Assembly: GCA_021787845.1 (NCBI GenBank)
Contig: JAJYLH010000022.1
Coordinates: 1-64,000 of the forward strand
Length of the DNA: 64,000 bases
Source of the DNA: Myxococcales bacterium
GTDB lineage: Bacteria; Myxococcota; Myxococcia; Myxococcales; JAJYLH01
Direction of reading: 5' to 3'
The notes beneath the pieces were generated by a model, which was not told where the DNA came from, did not search any database, and was given only the letters and a program-made list of their open reading frames with translations. Both the position numbers and the translations under genes were made by a program. Each line of letters starts with the position of its first letter. Positions within the stretch are counted from its first letter, which is position 1. This document shows positions 9,387 through 19,254 of the stretch, one piece after another.

Positions 9387-10979
9387 ATGCCTCGCCGCCG
9401 CCTCTTGCTCGTCAACCCCGCCCACGGAACCACCTTCTGGGGCTTCGAGTACGCGATGGACCTCGCGGGCGGCGCCTACTCCAACGCGCCGCTCGCAATC
9501 CTGACCGTCGCGGCGCTGACCCCGGACGACTGGGACGTCGCGATCGCCGACGAGAACGTGCGGCCGCTCGACCTGGACGCGCCCTGTGACGTGGTCGGCA
9601 TCACCGCGATGAACGCCCAGGCCATCCGCGCCTTCGAGCTGGCCGACGCGTTTCGCGAGCGCGGGCGGACCGTGGTGATGGGCGGCCCCTTCGCGACGCT
9701 CCAACCGGAGCGTTGTCTGCCGCACGCGGACGTGGTGGTGGTCGGAGAGGCGGAGCGCACGTGGCCCCAGTTCTGTCGCGACTTCGAGCGCGGCGAACAC
9801 CGGCGACGGTACGAGGAGACGGAGAAGATCGACCTGACCCAGAGCCCGGTTCCGCGCTACGACCTGGTGCAGCCACACGACTACGCGAGCCTGCCGATTC
9901 AGACCACCCGCGGTTGCCCCTTCGACTGCGAGTTCTGCGACATCATCGTGATGCAGGGCCGCCGGGTGCGCACGAAGACCGCCGACCAGGTCGTCGCCGA
10001 GGTGGAGGCCATCCGCCGGGCAGGAGGGCACTCGATCTTCTTCTCCGACGACAACTTCGTCGGGAACCTGAAGGCGACCCGTGAGCTCCTCGACGCCCTC
10101 ATCGCCCACCGGGAGCGCACCGGCTATGCTCCGGGCTACTTCACCCAGGCTTCGCTCAATCTCGCCGACCGCCCGGAGCTCTTGGAGCGGATGACCCGGG
10201 CGGGCTTCACCCGGGTCTTCCTCGGCATCGAGTCGCCGCGCCAGACGAGCCTTTCCGAGTCGGGCAAGCGCCAGAACACCCACGGCGATCTGATCGACCG
10301 CATCCGCACCATCCAGCGCGCGGGGCTCATCGTCTGGGCCGGAATGATCGTCGGGTTCGACCACGACGACGAGAAGATCTTCGAGGAACAGGCGGAGTTC
10401 CTCGACGAAGCGGCGATCGCGGTGGCGATGGTGGGGATGCTCAACGCGCCGCCGAAGACCCGGCTGTTCGCCCGCCTCCAGCAGGAGGGGCGCATCGCGC
10501 CGCACGCGGACTGGGCGGACAACTGCGCCTACACCAACATCGTGCCCAAGCAGATGACCCGCTCGCAGCTCTTCGGCGGCTACGCGGAGCTGGTGCAGGA
10601 AATCTACCGTCAGGATAATTACGCGCGGCGACTGGTCCGCGCGATCGAACGGATGGGGGAAGCGGTGCCGGGGACCGCGAGCGCGCGCACGCCGTCGATG
10701 GCGGAGCTACGCGATTTGTGGCGGGCGGTCCGCACCTTCACCTTCACCGCCGACCCGGTGCGGCGGCGCCACTTCGTGCCGAACCTCTTGCGCCTCGCGC
10801 GCGCGCGCCCGAGCCGCATCGTCGAAGGCGCGATTCACCTGGGCCTCTGGAAACACTTCGAGCGGTACGTGCCCGAGTTGGTGGAGCGCCTCCACCAGGC
10901 CGAACGCGCCGAACGCCTGCGCGAACGGGAAGAGAGCTACGCGCGCTCGGCGGGAAGGCGGAAGCTCGCGGTGCTCTGA
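9387..10979 (+). CDS. B12-binding radical SAM protein
   Basis: A 530-residue radical SAM enzyme. An N-terminal cobalamin-binding-like Rossmann domain (residues 1-130, GITAMNAQ and VVMGGPFATL) is followed by the radical SAM barrel. The 4Fe-4S motif is RGCPFDCEFC, with cysteines 177, 181 and 184. The C-terminal region after residue 400 resembles the DUF4070 extension of this subfamily, which includes the hopanoid C3-methylase HpnR group. Substrate cannot be called from sequence. It is monocistronic and flanked by TetR-type sites, so it is probably induced under specific conditions. Confidence 0.88.
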   Translation: MPRRRLLLVNPAHGTTFWGFEYAMDLAGGAYSNAPLAILTVAALTPDDWDVAIADENVRPLDLDAPCDVVGITAMNAQAIRAFELADAFRERGRTVVMGGPFATLQPERCLPHADVVVVGEAERTWPQFCRDFERGEHRRRYEETEKIDLTQSPVPRYDLVQPHDYASLPIQTTRGCPFDCEFCDIIVMQGRRVRTKTADQVVAEVEAIRRAGGHSIFFSDDNFVGNLKATRELLDALIAHRERTGYAPGYFTQASLNLADRPELLERMTRAGFTRVFLGIESPRQTSLSESGKRQNTHGDLIDRIRTIQRAGLIVWAGMIVGFDHDDEKIFEEQAEFLDEAAIAVAMVGMLNAPPKTRLFARLQQEGRIAPHADWADNCAYTNIVPKQMTRSQLFGGYAELVQEIYRQDNYARRLVRAIERMGEAVPGTASARTPSMAELRDLWRAVRTFTFTADPVRRRHFVPNLLRLARARPSRIVEGAIHLGLWKHFERYVPELVERLHQAERAERLREREESYARSAGRRKLAVL

Positions 10980-10985
10980 GGAAAT

Positions 10986-11003
10986 CATCCAACCGGTTGA
11001 TTG
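10986..11003. promoter_or_regulatory. TetR-type operator, site C
   Basis: CATCCAACCGGTTGATTG contains the 10-bp palindrome CAACCGGTTG, also the centre of site A. It lies just after the radical SAM stop and 127 bases before the next gene, so it could give joint control of the nucleotidyltransferase operon. Confidence 0.5.
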
Positions 11004-11129
11004 CTGCATCGCGCGAGCTCGAGGGGCCGCCGGTGGGGGGCTGGGCTCGTGGCCGACGGCTTGGTCGCGCCCGCGGAGGCCCCGGCCGCTCGCTGGCGAA
11101 GCGCGCGGGGTCCGGCTACGCTCTTGCCC

Positions 11130-11591
11130 GTGGCGGAACCGCTCGATCTACGCGTGGAGCTGGAGGCGCTCACCCGGAATCTCGGCGCCGCGGCGGTCCC
11201 GTACGCGGTTTGCGGAGGGCTCGCGCTGGCGATCCACGGCCATCCGCGGGCGACCCGGGACATCGACGTCCTCACCGATCCGCCGAACATCGACCGGCTC
11301 AAGGCGGTCGCGCGCACGCAAGGGTTCGTTCTCGAAGCGCTGCCGATGACCTTCCGCTCCTCGGGAATCACGATTCACCGCCTCGGCCGTGTCCGAGGAA
11401 ACCAGGTCCTGACCTTGGACATCGTCGTCGCGGATGGCGTCCTCGAGCCGGTCTGGCAGACGCGCGAGCGCGTCGAGAGCGCCACGGGCCCCGTCTGGGT
11501 CGTGTCGCGGCAGGGGCTCGTGACGATGAAGCTCGCCGCCGGGCGCCCGCAGGACCTGGCCGACCTCGCGCACCTCGAGGAGTCGTCGTGA
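11130..11591 (+). CDS. Nucleotidyltransferase-fold protein
   Basis: A protein of about 153 residues with the minimal nucleotidyltransferase signature: YAVCGGLALAIHG then RATRDIDVLTD, giving the GG...DxD metal-binding pattern. Such small proteins occur in toxin-antitoxin or abortive-infection loci and as stand-alone proteins. The GTG at 11130 is chosen because LRVELEALTRNLG is the usual lead-in; the frame is open upstream to 11001 from a TTG. Its stop overlaps the GTG of the next gene (GTGA), so the two are translationally coupled. Confidence 0.75.
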   Translation: MAEPLDLRVELEALTRNLGAAAVPYAVCGGLALAIHGHPRATRDIDVLTDPPNIDRLKAVARTQGFVLEALPMTFRSSGITIHRLGRVRGNQVLTLDIVVADGVLEPVWQTRERVESATGPVWVVSRQGLVTMKLAAGRPQDLADLAHLEESS

Positions 11592-11833
11592 AAGCGCCGG
11601 TCGACATGTCGCCGCAAGCGGTCGAGGAGAGGCTGCGCGAGGCGTCGTGCTTGAGCCCGCTCCCGCTGGCGCCGGCGCCGCACGTGGACATGTCGCCGCA
11701 AGCGGTCGAGGCGAGGCTGCGCGAGTGGGCCGAGCTGTCGAGGTTCTGCCTCGACCTCGCGCGGCGTCCCGGGGAACCAGCTTCGCCGACCAGGCACGCG
11801 GCCGATTATCCAGATCATCAGAGCGATCGATGA
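11588..11833 (+). CDS. Small protein with internal duplication, partner of the nucleotidyltransferase
   Basis: An 81-residue protein starting with GTG at 11588 in a GTGA overlap. The segment VDMSPQAVEERLRE is repeated 28 residues later as VDMSPQAVEARLRE, after which the chain ends with LSRFCLDLARRPG. The second copy alone, starting at its internal Met, would look like a normal short MSPxAVExRLRE protein, so an in-frame 84-bp duplication probably extended it. Its stop overlaps the ATG of the next small gene (ATGA). It may be the partner subunit of the nucleotidyltransferase. Confidence 0.6.
   Translation: MKAPVDMSPQAVEERLREASCLSPLPLAPAPHVDMSPQAVEARLREWAELSRFCLDLARRPGEPASPTRHAADYPDHQSDR
11600..11725 (+). 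repeat. 84-bp-period tandem duplication inside a small gene
   Basis: The 42 bases at 11600-11641 recur at 11684-11725 with two differences. The 84-base period preserves the reading frame. Confidence 0.85.
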
Positions 11834-12069
11834 CCATCTCGAACGACATCCTCGACGGAACGCGAGAACTTGCCCGAATGCTGCCGGATCAGGAACTGAT
11901 GGATGACAAGTTAGAAGCTCTTGTGATGGAAGCAAGATCCGTTGCTCAGCGCCTCGCAGATCGACAGCCGGACCACGTGCCGGCACGGGTCTTCACCGGA
12001 AATCGCGGCTGGCCGGCGGGTCGATCGGGTTCTCGGGAAGCTCGAGGCCGAACAGCCGGTCCACCTTGA
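11830..12069 (+). CDS. Small hypothetical protein overlapping the end of dnaE2
   Basis: A 79-residue frame starting with an ATG that overlaps the preceding stop (ATGA). The first 45 residues (MTISNDILDGTRELARMLP, DKLEALVMEARSVAQRLAD) look like a helical protein and use more AT-rich codons than the neighbours. The last 25 codons are antisense to the 3' end of dnaE2 and have no protein-like character, so the gene may be truncated by its convergence with dnaE2. Confidence 0.45.
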   Translation: MTISNDILDGTRELARMLPDQELMDDKLEALVMEARSVAQRLADRQPDHVPARVFTGNRGWPAGRSGSREARGRTAGPP

Positions 12070-15000
12070 CCGTCACGACCTTGCCGTTGCGCTCCACCTT
12101 CCCGGAAGCGCCGAGGAAGAGGCTCTGCCCTCCGGCAAAGCGGCAGCGCTCCCAGACATCGGGCATCACCACCAGGTTCGAAAACCCCTGCTCGTCCTCC
12201 AGGGTGACGAAGACGATGCCCTTCGCGGTCCCCGGCCGCTGGCGGATGATCACCATCCCGCCCACGTGCACGCGGCGCCCGCTCGCGATTCGCTCCAACT
12301 CGTCGGAGCGCAGGAGCCGCGGCGATTTCGGCAGGCGCGCGCGTAAGAGCGCCATCGGGTGCGCCTCGGCCGACAGGCCGGTGCGCGCGTAATCCTGCGC
12401 CACCCGTTCGGCGCGCGTCCCCTCGTCGAAGGCGACCGCCGGCTCCCGCACGTCGATCCCGGCGAAGAGGTCGTCTGGGGCCTCGACGAGCGCGTGAACC
12501 TTCCATAAGGCCTCCCGCCTCCCGAGACCGAAGCCCTGGAGCGCGCCGGCCGCGGCCAGCCGCGCGAGCACCGGGCGCTGGAGCCCCGTGCGGCGCGCGA
12601 AATCGGCGAGCGAGCGAAACGGCCCCGTCCGGCGGGCGGCGGCGATGGCCTCGGCATCCCTCTGGCGCAGGCCCTTGACGACCTGCAATCCAAGACGCAG
12701 CGCGAGTTTCACCTCCCTGCGAGATCGCTCGATCCACTTTCGCCAGACCTCGTCGCCCGGCCGCTCGCCTTCGCCCTCCTCCGCTTCCTCGACGGTGGTC
12801 TCCCACTCCGAATAGAAGACGTCGACCGGCCGCGCCGGCACCCCGTGGCGGCGGGCGTCCTCGACGATGGTATGAGGGGAGTAGAAGCCCATCGGCTGGG
12901 CATTCAAGAGGCTCGCCGCGAACGTCGCTGGGTAGTAACGCTTAATCCAGGCGGAAGCGTAGACGAGCAGCGCGAAGCTCGCGGCATGCGATTCCGGGAA
13001 TCCGTACCCGGAAAAGCCGAGGAGCTGCTGGAAGATGTTCTCCGCGATCTCGGGGCCGATGCCGTTCCTGGCCATTCCCGTGACGAGCCGCCCCTTCATC
13101 TCCTCCAGCCGTTCCCGCGAGCGCTTGTGGGTCATCGCGCGCCGGAGCTCGTCCGCCTCGCCCGGCGAGAACCCGGCCGCGGCGATCGCGAGCTTCATCC
13201 CCTGCTCCTGGAAGAGCGTGACGCCCAGGGTCTTTCCCAGCACGTCCTTCACCGCCGGATGCGGGTAGGTGACCTTTTCCGCTCCCGCTCGGCGGCGGAG
13301 GTAGGGATGAATCATCCCGCCCTGAATCGGGCCGGGCCGGATGATCGCGACCTGGATGACGAGGTCGTAGAAGCAACGCGGCTTCAAGCGCGGGAGCATG
13401 TTCATCTGCGCCCGGCTCTCGATCTGGAACACCCCCACGGAGTCGGCGTCGCAGAGCATGTCGTAGACCCCGGGGTCTTCGGCCGGGATCGTCGCGAGCG
13501 TCCACTCGATGCCGAAACGCCGGAAAATCAGGAGGAACGCGCGAGCGATGAGCGAGAGCATCCCCAGGCTCAGGAGATCTATTTTCAGAAGCCCGACGTT
13601 CGCCGCGTCATCCTTGTCCCATTGGATGACCGTGCGGCCGTCCATCGCGGCATTCTCCAGCGGCACCAGCCGCGCCAGCGAGTCGTGGGTGACGACGAAG
13701 CCGCCGGAGTGGATCCCCAGGTGGCGCGGGAAATCCTGGATCTGCTCGGCGAGCGCCAGGGTCAGCCGGACGGAGCGGTCATGGAGGTCGAGACCGCAGC
13801 TACCAAGCGATTTCGGATCCGGTCCCCGTCCCCAGGGGTCGGCGGTCTCCGACAGCGCTTCCGCCTGGTCGAGCGAGAGGCCCATCGCCTTCGCCACCTC
13901 GCGCAAGGCGCTGCGACCGCGATAGCAGATGACCTCCGCCACCATCGCCGCCTTGTCGCGGCCGTACTTTTCGTAGACGTACTGGAGCACCTCCTCCCGC
14001 CGTTCGTGCTCGAAGTCGACGTCGATGTCGGGCGGCTCGCCTCGCTCGCGGGAGATGAACCGCTCGAACAACAGGCCCATCCGCACCGGGTCGATGCTGG
14101 TGATCCCGAGGGCGTAGCAGACGACGCTGTTCGCCGCGCTCCCGCGGCCCTGACAGAGGATGCCTTTCGACCGCGCGAAGCGGACGATGTCCCAGACCGT
14201 GAGGAAATAGCCGGGATAGTCGAGCTCCGCGATCAGAGCGAGCTCGCGGCTCGCTTGCGCGCGCACGTCACCCGGAACGCCTCCCGGATAGCGAAAGCGC
14301 AGCCCCTCCTCGGTGAGCCGGCGCAGGAACGACATCGGGGTCGCTCCGCCGGGCAGCATCTCTTCCGGAAAGCGGTAGCGCAGCTCCGTGAGGGAAAAGG
14401 TACACTCCTGCGCCAGCGCTGCCGCTCGGTCGACATACGCTTCCCGGCCCCGGAAAAGCCGGCGCATCTCCCGCTCGTCCTTCAGGCAGCGCTCGCCGTT
14501 GGGAAAGAGCTGCAAGCCCGCCGCCTGGACCGTGGTGCCCAGCCGGATAGAGCTCACCACGTCCTGCAGCATCTGCCGGCGCCGGTCGTGCATCACCACT
14601 CGATTCGTCGCTATGACCTCGACGCCGGCCCGCTGCGCCAGCGCCTCCCGGAAGCGGAGCCGATGGGCGCAATCGGGCGTCATGTGGTTCCACACCGCGA
14701 CCAAGAGCCGGTCGCCGAACGCTTCCCGGGCGCGATCCAGCTCACGCACCTCGGTAGCGCTCACGTCCAGCGCGAATAGGCCGCGGGCCCGGTCGGGCAC
14801 CACTTCCCAGCGGCAGAGGCTCTTCCCCTTTTCCACGCTCAGCCGGCCGATGGAGATGAGCTCGGAGAGGTTCTGGTAACCCGCGAGGTCGCGCGCGAGC
14901 AGCACCAGCGGCGGCGCGTCGACGAACGACACCTCGGCGCCGACGACGAGATGGAGGCCCAGCTTCTTCGCGTGCTCGTGCGCGCGCACGACGCCGGACA

Positions 15001-15130
15001 GGCTGTCCAGGTCGGTCAGCGCCAGCGCCTCGAGGCCGAGCTCCGCCGCCCGCTCGACCAGCTCCTCCGGGTGCGAGGCGCCGTCGAGGAAGGTGAAGTT
15101 CGACCGGGCGATGAGCTCCGCGCAGGCCAT
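11993..15130 (-). CDS. dnaE2: Error-prone DNA polymerase III alpha subunit DnaE2
   Basis: SOS translesion polymerase, 1045 residues, normal for DnaE2 and shorter than DnaE1. In order: a PHP domain starting SNFTFLDGASHPEELV, the polymerase palm with GRGSAANSVVCYALGIT and the acidic motif PDIDVDFEHERREEV, then a C-terminal OB fold with VHVGGMVIIRQRPGTAKG. The N-terminus reads AELIARSNF where relatives have AELHC.SNF, so a PHP metal-ligand histidine is missing. imuA and imuB, the usual partners, are not adjacent. A LexA-type box lies 24 bases upstream, so this is its own SOS-controlled unit. Confidence 0.95.
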   Translation of the reverse strand: MACAELIARSNFTFLDGASHPEELVERAAELGLEALALTDLDSLSGVVRAHEHAKKLGLHLVVGAEVSFVDAPPLVLLARDLAGYQNLSELISIGRLSVEKGKSLCRWEVVPDRARGLFALDVSATEVRELDRAREAFGDRLLVAVWNHMTPDCAHRLRFREALAQRAGVEVIATNRVVMHDRRRQMLQDVVSSIRLGTTVQAAGLQLFPNGERCLKDEREMRRLFRGREAYVDRAAALAQECTFSLTELRYRFPEEMLPGGATPMSFLRRLTEEGLRFRYPGGVPGDVRAQASRELALIAELDYPGYFLTVWDIVRFARSKGILCQGRGSAANSVVCYALGITSIDPVRMGLLFERFISRERGEPPDIDVDFEHERREEVLQYVYEKYGRDKAAMVAEVICYRGRSALREVAKAMGLSLDQAEALSETADPWGRGPDPKSLGSCGLDLHDRSVRLTLALAEQIQDFPRHLGIHSGGFVVTHDSLARLVPLENAAMDGRTVIQWDKDDAANVGLLKIDLLSLGMLSLIARAFLLIFRRFGIEWTLATIPAEDPGVYDMLCDADSVGVFQIESRAQMNMLPRLKPRCFYDLVIQVAIIRPGPIQGGMIHPYLRRRAGAEKVTYPHPAVKDVLGKTLGVTLFQEQGMKLAIAAAGFSPGEADELRRAMTHKRSRERLEEMKGRLVTGMARNGIGPEIAENIFQQLLGFSGYGFPESHAASFALLVYASAWIKRYYPATFAASLLNAQPMGFYSPHTIVEDARRHGVPARPVDVFYSEWETTVEEAEEGEGERPGDEVWRKWIERSRREVKLALRLGLQVVKGLRQRDAEAIAAARRTGPFRSLADFARRTGLQRPVLARLAAAGALQGFGLGRREALWKVHALVEAPDDLFAGIDVREPAVAFDEGTRAERVAQDYARTGLSAEAHPMALLRARLPKSPRLLRSDELERIASGRRVHVGGMVIIRQRPGTAKGIVFVTLEDEQGFSNLVVMPDVWERCRFAGGQSLFLGASGKVERNGKVVTVKVDRLFGLELPENPIDPPASRDFR

Positions 15131-15154
15131 GAGCGCGGCAAGGCCGCATGATAA

Positions 15155-15171
15155 CTGTACGCCCGTTCAGG
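15155..15171 (-). promoter_or_regulatory. LexA (SOS) box of dnaE2
   Basis: Read on the plus strand, CTGTACGCCCGTTCAGG fits all 17 positions of the Myxococcus xanthus LexA consensus as I remember it (CTRHAMRYBYGTTCAGS), and has the general CTG-N10-CAG dyad. On the gene strand it overlaps the promoter: TATCAT just downstream resembles a -10. It ends 24 bases before the dnaE2 ATG. Confidence 0.8.
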
Positions 15172-15317
15172 TATCGCCGCAAGCGCGCTCCGGTGTTCGC
15201 CGCGCGCCAGCCGCGATTCACCCGCTCGGACGCCAGCCGCTCGCGCTCCTGTTTGGCTCGAGAGCGCGATGCGCCGCCCGAGGCCGAGGATGGGTTTGAG
15301 CAGTCTTCATCCTCGAC

Positions 15318-16100
15318 TCAGAATTCCAGGCCGACGATGGCCCGGGCGTAAGGGGTCTCGGACGGCGTCGTCAGCCCCTTGCCGCCGGCGAGGGTCAGCC
15401 AGAGCTCGTCCAGCGGCCCGAGGTGCCCGAAATCGAAGGAAATCGCCGGACCGACGAAGAGGTAGGGTTCGGTCGCCGCACCGTGCTCGAGATGGCCGAA
15501 CGTCTCCAGCCCCACGGTCACCGCCGGGCCGCCCAGTTGCCGGGAGACGCCGAGCGCGTACTCCATCTCCGGGTTGAAACCGCCCTCGAGGAGGCGCTCG
15601 ACCTCGACGGACAGGTTTCCCGCGACGTTCCAGGGTCCGAAATCCCGGGCGACGATGGCCTTCGCCTCCAGCGACTGGTCCGCGTCGCCCGCGCGGCGCC
15701 ACTGGTATTCGAGGTAGCCGACGACGTCGACCGGCCATGCGCCCGGGTCGGAGAAGCGGTAGCGGCTCTCCACCTTGAGCCCAGCGTAACGGCTGCCGCC
15801 CTCCGCCTTCGACAGGTCGAGCATGTTGTAGAGCGCGAGGTCCCACCGCGAGGTGAGCCCGTACTCCAGCTCCAGCATCTCGCGCAGACCTCCACCGGGA
15901 GCGCTGTCGCCCACCTCGCCGTCGCCGGCCCCGGTCAGCCAGTTCTCCACCTCCAGCTCGCCCTTCTCCTCCGTCGCCGCCTGGTAGGTGGTCCCGTAGG
16001 CCCGCCCGTCGGCCCATGCCGAGCTCGCCCAGAGAGCGAGACCGATGCCGATCACCGCCGCCCCCAGACTCCTATTGCGCTCCCGCTGCCCAAGACCCAT
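15318..16100 (-). CDS. Probable outer-membrane beta-barrel protein
   Basis: A 260-residue exported protein. The ATG at 16100 gives a clean signal peptide (GAAVIGIGLALWASSAWADG, cleavage after AWA). The mature chain is a series of alternating amphipathic strands (LEVENWLTG, LELEYGLTSRWDLALYNML, YRFSD, VGYLEYQW) and ends in a C-terminal phenylalanine (AIVGLEF), the usual barrel-assembly signal. It resembles transporter-like porins called from genome data. Function and cargo are unknown. The frame is open 30 codons further upstream, but those would precede the signal peptide. Confidence 0.7.
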   Translation of the reverse strand: MGLGQRERNRSLGAAVIGIGLALWASSAWADGRAYGTTYQAATEEKGELEVENWLTGAGDGEVGDSAPGGGLREMLELEYGLTSRWDLALYNMLDLSKAEGGSRYAGLKVESRYRFSDPGAWPVDVVGYLEYQWRRAGDADQSLEAKAIVARDFGPWNVAGNLSVEVERLLEGGFNPEMEYALGVSRQLGGPAVTVGLETFGHLEHGAATEPYLFVGPAISFDFGHLGPLDELWLTLAGGKGLTTPSETPYARAIVGLEF

Positions 16101-16125
16101 CGCGCCCTGCCCCGAATTCTGGTTC

Positions 16126-16140
16126 TGAGACCTATTCTCA
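16126..16140. promoter_or_regulatory. Short inverted repeat before the outer-membrane gene
   Basis: TGAGA-CCTAT-TCTCA, a 5-5-5 inverted repeat in an unusually AT-rich stretch 26-40 bases upstream of the start. The position suits an operator or promoter. It is only a partial match to a Fur box, so the regulator is open. Confidence 0.3.
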
Positions 16141-16343
16141 AAACCCGTAAGGCTTAGCGCGACGGCCGCCGCCGCGTCAAGATCCGGCATCCAGAAAGCG
16201 ATTTCTCACGGCGGCGCAACGGCCCAGACGGGTCCCGGCGCGCTTGCGGACGACGACGTCGCGCGGAGGTGCAGGGCGGACTGAAGCCCCGATCGGCGCG
16301 CGAAACCGCTACGCTGATCGGTAGCGCTCTCGCCAGGCGGCTC

Positions 16344-17365
<1,022 letters not shown>

Positions 17366-17369
<4 letters not shown>

Positions 17370-18556
17370 CGGATGACTCCCAGCTCCCGGCCGACTTTCG
17401 CGAACGCTTGGAGGGCGCGGTCGAGGTGGGCCTGCTCGTGCGCCGCCGACATCTGCGTGCGGATGCGCGCCTGCCCGTGCGGCACGACCGGAAAGGAAAA
17501 GCCGATGACGTAGACGCCCTCGTCGAGGAGCCGGTCCGCCATCTTGGTCGCGAGCCTCGCGTCGCCCAGCATCACCGGGATGATCGGGTGCTCGCCAGGG
17601 ACCAGCTTGAACCCGAGCTTCTCCATCCCGGCCCGGAAGTAGGCGCTGTTCCTCCGCAGCTTTCGCCGCAGATCGTCGCTGCCTTCCAGGAGGTCGAGCA
17701 CCTTCAAGCTGGTCGCGGCGATGGTCGGGGCGAGCGTGTTCGAGAAGAGATAGGGGCGGGAGCGCTGCCGGAGCCATTCGACGATTTCTCGCCGGCCCGA
17801 GGTGTACCCTCCAGAAGCGCCGCCGAGGGCCTTGCCGAGGGTTCCAGTGAGGATGTCCACCCGGCCGAGGACGCCGCGGGCTTCCGGGGTGCCGCGGCCC
17901 TTCTCCCCCACGAAACCGACCGCGTGCGAGTCGTCCACCATCACGAGCGCGCGATGCTGGTCCGCGAGGTCGCAGATCGCCTTCAGGTTGGCGATGATCC
18001 CGTCCATCGAGAAGACGCCGTCGGTGGCGATGACCTTGAACCGACAGCTCTTCGCGTCTTCGAGCTGCCGCTCGAGGTCGGCCATGTCGTTGTTCTGGTA
18101 GCGGTAGCGCTGGGCTTTCGAGAGGCGAACGCCGTCGATGATGCTCGCGTGGTTGAGCGCGTCCGAGATGATTGCGTCCTCTTCGCCGAAGAGCGCCTCG
18201 AAGAGGCCGCCGTTCGCGTCGAAGCACGATGAATAGAGTATCGTGTCCTCGGTCTCGAGAAACGCGCTCAGCCGCTTCTCCAGCGCGCGATGGACGTCCT
18301 GGGTGCCGCAGATGAAGCGGACCGAGCTCATCCCGAAGCCGTGTTTGGGCAACTCCTCCTGGGCCGCCCGGACCAGCGCGGGGTGATTGGCGAGGCCGAG
18401 GTAGTTGTTCGCGCACAGGTTCACCACCTCGCGCCCGCCTTCGACCCGAATCACCGCGCCCTGCGGCGAGGTGATGGTGCGCTCCTGCTTGAAGAGACCG
18501 CTCTCGTGCAGCTTGTCGGTCTCGTGGCGGAGGTGCTCGAGAAAGGTCGGATCCAT
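17366..18556 (-). CDS. kbl: 2-amino-3-ketobutyrate CoA ligase (glycine C-acetyltransferase)
   Basis: PLP enzyme that cleaves 2-amino-3-ketobutyrate with CoA into glycine and acetyl-CoA, completing threonine breakdown started by Tdh. It is 396 residues, typical length. Conserved features are [36 protein letters not shown] and the PLP lysine in [12 protein letters not shown]. The ATG at 18556 gives the normal [12 protein letters not shown] start. Glycine produced here can feed the GcvP/GcvH system encoded about 10 kb to the left. Confidence 0.97.
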
Positions 18557-18815
18557 CGCTGCTCCCTGGACGGGTTTGAGGCCCCCCTGCGCCGCCGCCG
18601 GTGGGCACGCGCCGCTGCTCGGCGCGCCCGGACCCCGAGGCGCGCGAACGCTGGCGCGATTCGGTGGCGCGGTCAAGGGAGCCCGAGCGGCGCGAAGGCG
18701 AGGTCGCGGTGGCCGTCGTCGTCGCCCCGCCCCGACGTGCGACCGACGAAAGCCGCCGCGCCCCAAGTGGAGCGTCACGCTGATGGCGGCTGACGAAAGG
18801 CCCGGGCTCGCGTCT

Positions 18816-19058
18816 CTACCGGCGCACCTTGTCGACGATGCCTGGCACCGACTTGAGGAAGTCGGGCGTCTTGGTCAGCTCGAACTCCCAGGCGATGTTC
18901 CCGCGGATGCGGGCCACGACCTCGTCCCGGGGATAGCCCAAGCGCAGCAGGAGAGCGGCGCGCTCGGCGATTTCCCGCTCGTACATGTGCCGATGCTTCG
19001 CGGCGAACGAGGCCGTGATGTCCGGCGGAATGTGCGGCTCCATCCAGTCGAAGGCCAC
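18816..19058 (-). CDS. Small hypothetical protein, 80 aa
   Basis: A charged, probably helical soluble protein of 80 residues ([39 protein letters not shown]). No family is recognised. The GTG at 19058 is chosen because a perfect AGGAGG lies eight bases before it; an in-frame GTG at 19067 would overlap that ribosome site. It sits between kbl and tadG on the same strand. Confidence 0.7.
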   Translation of the reverse strand: MAFDWMEPHIPPDITASFAAKHRHMYEREIAERAALLLRLGYPRDEVVARIRGNIAWEFELTKTPDFLKSVPGIVDKVRR

Positions 19059-19130
19059 CGTGGGCACCTCCTGGAGGGATTCAACGGCACCCCTCGCGTC
19101 GCGTCAACGGGTCGCGCCCGAAATTCGTCG

Positions 19131-19172
19131 GATCGGACCGATCCGACCGATCGGTCTGCTCGGTCTCATCGG
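19131..19172. repeat. Degenerate 9-bp tandem repeat
   Basis: Successive 9-mers GATCGGACC, GATCCGACC, GATCGGTCT, GCTCGGTCT and CATCGGG form a 9-base-period array in the gap between two minus-strand genes. It belongs to the same family as the cleaner array at 56006-56050. Confidence 0.7.
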
Positions 19173-19254
19173 GAGGACGCCCGCTCCCGCCGCCGCTTAC
19201 GACGGGGACGCCGACCATGAGCGCAGCCTTCCTCCGTGCCCGAAGCGTCTCGAC

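Noticed and set aside
16126-16140. Fur box before the outer-membrane gene
   Set aside because: One half resembles the Fur 7-1-7 consensus, the other does not. It is kept only as an unassigned inverted repeat.
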